A DNA stretch of 34,622 nucleotides from Oceanibaculum indicum P24. Lineage in GTDB: Bacteria; Pseudomonadota; Alphaproteobacteria; Oceanibaculales; Oceanibaculaceae. The position numbers were made by a program, and so were the translations under genes. Of this stretch, positions 32,378 through 34,622 are shown in pieces; the stretch's first letter is position 1; each line of letters begins with the position of its first letter. The notes beneath the pieces are model-generated. The model searched no databases and was not told where the DNA came from. It saw only the letters and a program-made list of their open reading frames with translations. The stretch covers positions 1 through 34,622 of the forward strand of contig NZ_AMRL01000032.1 in assembly GCF_000299935.1 (NCBI RefSeq). The letters run 5' to 3'.

Positions 32378-32988
32378 GCGTTGCGGACATCGCCGGTGGG
32401 AAAGCGCGCGGCCACGGTCAGTGCCTCGGCCAGCCGGTTCTTGTAATCCTCGCGCGGGATTTCCACGGCGCCGAAGCGCGTCAGGTGGCTGGTGACGAAC
32501 TGGGTATCCAGCAGCACGAAGCCGCCCATCTTCAGCCGTGCGACCAGATCGACCAGCGCCACCTTGGAGGCGTCGGTCTCGCGGCTGAACATGCTCTCGC
32601 CGAAGAAGGCGCCGCCCAGCGCCAGCCCGTACAGCCCGCCGACCAGCTTGCCATCGCGCCAGCTCTCCACCGAATGGGCGAGGCCCATGCGGCGGAATTC
32701 CAGGAACAGCCGGACGATCTCGTCATTGATCCAGGTGTCGTTGCGGTCTTCCGCCGGTTCCGCGCAGCCGCGCAGGACGCCCTCGAAATCGCTGTTGCAG
32801 CGCATCTCGAACACGCCCCGGCGCACCGTCTTGGCCAGGCTGCGCGGGATATGGAAGCCATTGAGCGGCAGGATGCCGCGCTTGCTGGGATCGACGAAGA
32901 ACAGCTCCGAATCGTCCCGTGTCTCGGCCATCGGAAACACGCCGATGGCATAGGCCTGTAGCACGAGTTCAGGCGTTAGCGGGACCAC
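32338..32988 (-). CDS. aat: Leucyl/phenylalanyl-tRNA--protein transferase
   Basis: 216 residues from GTG 32988, which lies 4 bases after the accC stop. LVLQAYAIGVFPMAE, LFFVDPSKRGILPLNGFHIP, WINDEIVRLFLEFRRMGLAH, SVESWRDGKLVGGLYGLALG and GAFFGESMFSRETDASKVAL are diagnostic of Aat. The enzyme adds Leu or Phe to N-terminal Arg/Lys of proteins, marking them for ClpS/ClpAP degradation. Its 3' end overlaps the convergent DUF2155 gene. Co-transcription with accB and accC is typical. Confidence 0.96.
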   Translation of the reverse strand: MVPLTPELVLQAYAIGVFPMAETRDDSELFFVDPSKRGILPLNGFHIPRSLAKTVRRGVFEMRCNSDFEGVLRGCAEPAEDRNDTWINDEIVRLFLEFRRMGLAHSVESWRDGKLVGGLYGLALGGAFFGESMFSRETDASKVALVDLVARLKMGGFVLLDTQFVTSHLTRFGAVEIPREDYKNRLAEALTVAARFPTGDVRNAYSALLQSSSQTS

Positions 32989-32992
32989 GCGG

Positions 32993-34342
32993 TTACTCTC
33001 GTTTGCCGCCGTCCATCCAGCGTTCGAGCCAGTGAATGTCGTAATCGCCGTCGATGAACGACTTCTCGGTCAGCAGCTTGCGATGCAGCGGGATCGTCGT
33101 CTTGATGCCGCCGATCACATATTCCTCCAGCGCCCGGCGCAGCCGCATCATGCATTCCGCGCGGTTGCGGCCATGCACCACCAGCTTGGACACCAGCGAA
33201 TCATAATAGGGCGGGATGGCGTAACCGGTATAGAGGGCCGAATCGACCCGCACGCCAAGGCCGCCCGGCGCGTGGTAATCCGTGACCTTGCCAGGCGAGG
33301 GCTGGAAGGTCAGCGGGTCTTCCGCATTCACCCGGCATTCGATGGCATGGCCGAAGAACTTGATGTCGGCCTGCGAGAAGCCTAGCGCCGCCCCGGAGGC
33401 AACGCGGATCTGTTCACGCACCAAGTCGATGTCGGTGATCATCTCGGTGATCGGATGTTCGACCTGCAGGCGGGTGTTCATCTCGATGAAGTAGAATTCC
33501 CCGTTCTCGTACAGGAATTCCAGCGTGCCGACGCTGCGGTAGCCCAGCTTCTCGATCGCCTTGACGACGATCTTGCCCAGCTTCTCGCGTTCCTCGGCGT
33601 TCAGCGCGGGTGAGGGGGCCTCTTCCAGCACCTTCTGGTGGCGGCGCTGCAGCGAGCAGTCGCGCTCGCCCAGATGCACGACATTGCCGTGATTGTCGGC
33701 CAGCACCTGCACCTCGATATGCCGGGGCTTGTCGAGGAACTTCTCCATATAGACTTCGTCATTGCCGAAAGCGGATTTCGCCTCCGACTTGGCGAGCTGC
33801 AGCGCCTGGGCGAGCTGGCTTTCGTCACGCGCCACCTTCATGCCGCGGCCGCCGCCGCCGCCGGTTGCCTTGATCAGCACCGGATAGCCGATGCTGGCGG
33901 CAAACTTCTTGGCCGCCTCCAGGCTTTCGATGGCGCCGTCGGAACCGGGCACGCAGGGCACGCCGGCCTCGATCATCGCCCGCTTGGCGGTGATCTTGTC
34001 GCCCATCATGCGGATATGGTCGGGCGAGGGGCCGACAAAGGTGAAGCCGTGCGCCTCCACGATCTCCGCGAAGCCCGCATTCTCCGACAGGAAGCCCACC
34101 CCCGGATGGATCGCGTCGGCTCCGGTGATGGTGGCAGCGGAGATGATCGCCGGAATGTTCAGGTAGCTCTGGTTCGGCGGCGGCGGGCCGATGCACACGC
34201 TCTCGTCGGCCAGCCGCACATGCATGGCGTTGGCGTCGGCCGTGGAATGGATGGCGACGGTGTGAATGCCCATCTCGCGGCAGGCGCGGTGGATGCGAAG
34301 GGCGATTTCGCCGCGATTGGCAATCAGGATCTTTTCGAACAT
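32993..34342 (-). CDS. accC: Acetyl-CoA carboxylase biotin carboxylase subunit
   Basis: 449 residues. [20 protein letters not shown] opens the biotin carboxylase N-domain. The ATP-grasp glycine loop is [34 protein letters not shown] follows, and [20 protein letters not shown] carries the catalytic Glu/Arg. It carboxylates the biotin on AccB, the first half-reaction of fatty acid synthesis. The start is ATG 34342, 24 bases after the accB stop. The gene has normal length and appears intact. Confidence 0.98.
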   Translation of the reverse strand: MFEKILIANRGEIALRIHRACREMGIHTVAIHSTADANAMHVRLADESVCIGPPPPNQSYLNIPAIISAATITGADAIHPGVGFLSENAGFAEIVEAHGFTFVGPSPDHIRMMGDKITAKRAMIEAGVPCVPGSDGAIESLEAAKKFAASIGYPVLIKATGGGGGRGMKVARDESQLAQALQLAKSEAKSAFGNDEVYMEKFLDKPRHIEVQVLADNHGNVVHLGERDCSLQRRHQKVLEEAPSPALNAEEREKLGKIVVKAIEKLGYRSVGTLEFLYENGEFYFIEMNTRLQVEHPITEMITDIDLVREQIRVASGAALGFSQADIKFFGHAIECRVNAEDPLTFQPSPGKVTDYHAPGGLGVRVDSALYTGYAIPPYYDSLVSKLVVHGRNRAECMMRLRRALEEYVIGGIKTTIPLHRKLLTEKSFIDGDYDIHWLERWMDGGKRE

Positions 34343-34366
34343 CTCTGCCCAGCTATCCGCCGTGGC

Positions 34367-34622
34367 CTACTCGATGACCATCAGCGGCTCGCCGAATTCC
34401 ACCGGCTGGCCGTTGCTGATCATGATCTTCGTCACCGTGCCGTCGCGCGGGGAGGGGATCGGGTTCATCACCTTCATTGCCTCCACGATGGCGATGGTCT
34501 GGCCCTTGCGGACCGCATCGCCCTGGCGCACGAAGGGCTCGGCCCCCGGCTCCGGCGTCAGATAGGCGGTGCCGACCATCGGCGAGGGCACCGTGCCCGG
34601 CAGGTCGCCGGCCGGCGCCGCC
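34367..34622 (-). CDS. accB: Biotin carboxyl carrier protein AccB, C-terminal part (cut by window edge)
   Basis: The C-terminal 84 codons of a minus-strand gene that enters from the right edge. The lipoyl/biotinyl domain reads PGTVPSPMVGTAYLTPEPGA, then VEAMKVMNPIPSPRDGTVTK, with the biotinylated lysine in EAMKVMN. The linker upstream is Ala/Pro/Gly-rich (AAPAGD), as usual. A GTG at 34591 is an internal codon and not the start. It carries the carboxyl group between AccC and the carboxyltransferase, and lies directly ahead of accC in one operon. Confidence 0.96.
   Translation of the reverse strand, partial: AAPAGDLPGTVPSPMVGTAYLTPEPGAEPFVRQGDAVRKGQTIAIVEAMKVMNPIPSPRDGTVTKIMISNGQPVEFGEPLMVIE

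Noticed and set aside
1-34622. tRNA or rRNA genes, CRISPR arrays, insertion sequences
   Set aside because: No cloverleaf-type segments, rRNA signatures, regularly spaced repeats or transposase-like proteins were recognised by reading both strands.

Overview
The window is chromosomal DNA from a high-GC alphaproteobacterium, most likely a Rhodospirillales-type, motile, free-living species. The evidence is the combination of an ATP12-type F1-ATPase assembly chaperone, an NDUFA12-type complex I accessory subunit, DUF2155, a sigma-54-type flagellar promoter, a B12-dependent ribonucleotide reductase and the gene order NDUFA12-mlaD-DUF2155 facing accB-accC-aat. No rRNA, tRNA, CRISPR array, transposase or integrase was recognised.

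Layout. 1-4130: the 5' end of dprA (minus), diverging from a VWA-domain gene overlapping by one base with a protein kinase gene, then a pentapeptide-repeat protein; the first two resemble the TerY/YegL-YegI signalling pairs but no PP2C phosphatase is present. 4270-8431: a flagellar hook operon (fliK-like, flgD, flgE) behind a textbook -24/-12 promoter, closed by a hairpin terminator shared with a convergent c-di-GMP phosphodiesterase gene (degenerate GGDEF plus intact EAL). 10234-13455: a small two-helix membrane protein, then the minus-strand set pyrB, a dihydroorotase-like pyrC lacking the HxH metal ligands, and plsY. 13569-15843: a DUF6445-like protein with an HxD...H...R pattern, a Rid-family protein and a CaiB/BaiF CoA-transferase.

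15950-16588 is a sharply AT-rich patch in otherwise GC-rich DNA. It carries one gene with a clean HEPN nuclease motif (RNTISH) and is bordered on the left by an 11-codon ORF with a near-perfect Shine-Dalgarno. 16589-18027: an AEC transporter and ruvX (minus). 18109-25508: a plus-strand run gatC-gatA-gatB, a HAD phosphatase, an AsmA protein, ATP12, acylphosphatase and a second small protein with a HEPN-like RNDLVH motif. 25518-30639 (minus): nrdJ with its own terminator, a DUF2062 membrane protein and a second Rid protein that keeps the catalytic Arg. 30983-34622: NDUFA12, mlaD and a DUF2155 exported protein, convergent (40-base overlap) with aat-accC-accB, the last cut by the window edge.

Most of the window is conserved housekeeping. 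The stretches least explained by known biology are the VWA-kinase-pentapeptide cassette, the AT-rich HEPN patch with its edge micro-ORF, the DUF6445-like protein, and several control features: two promoters whose geometry predicts leaderless mRNAs (VWA gene, pyrB), a two-codon ORF with a strong ribosome site ahead of the EAL gene, and a perfect 13-bp palindrome between pyrB and the DUF6445 gene. All functional statements are read from the sequence and from family knowledge; no database search was run.
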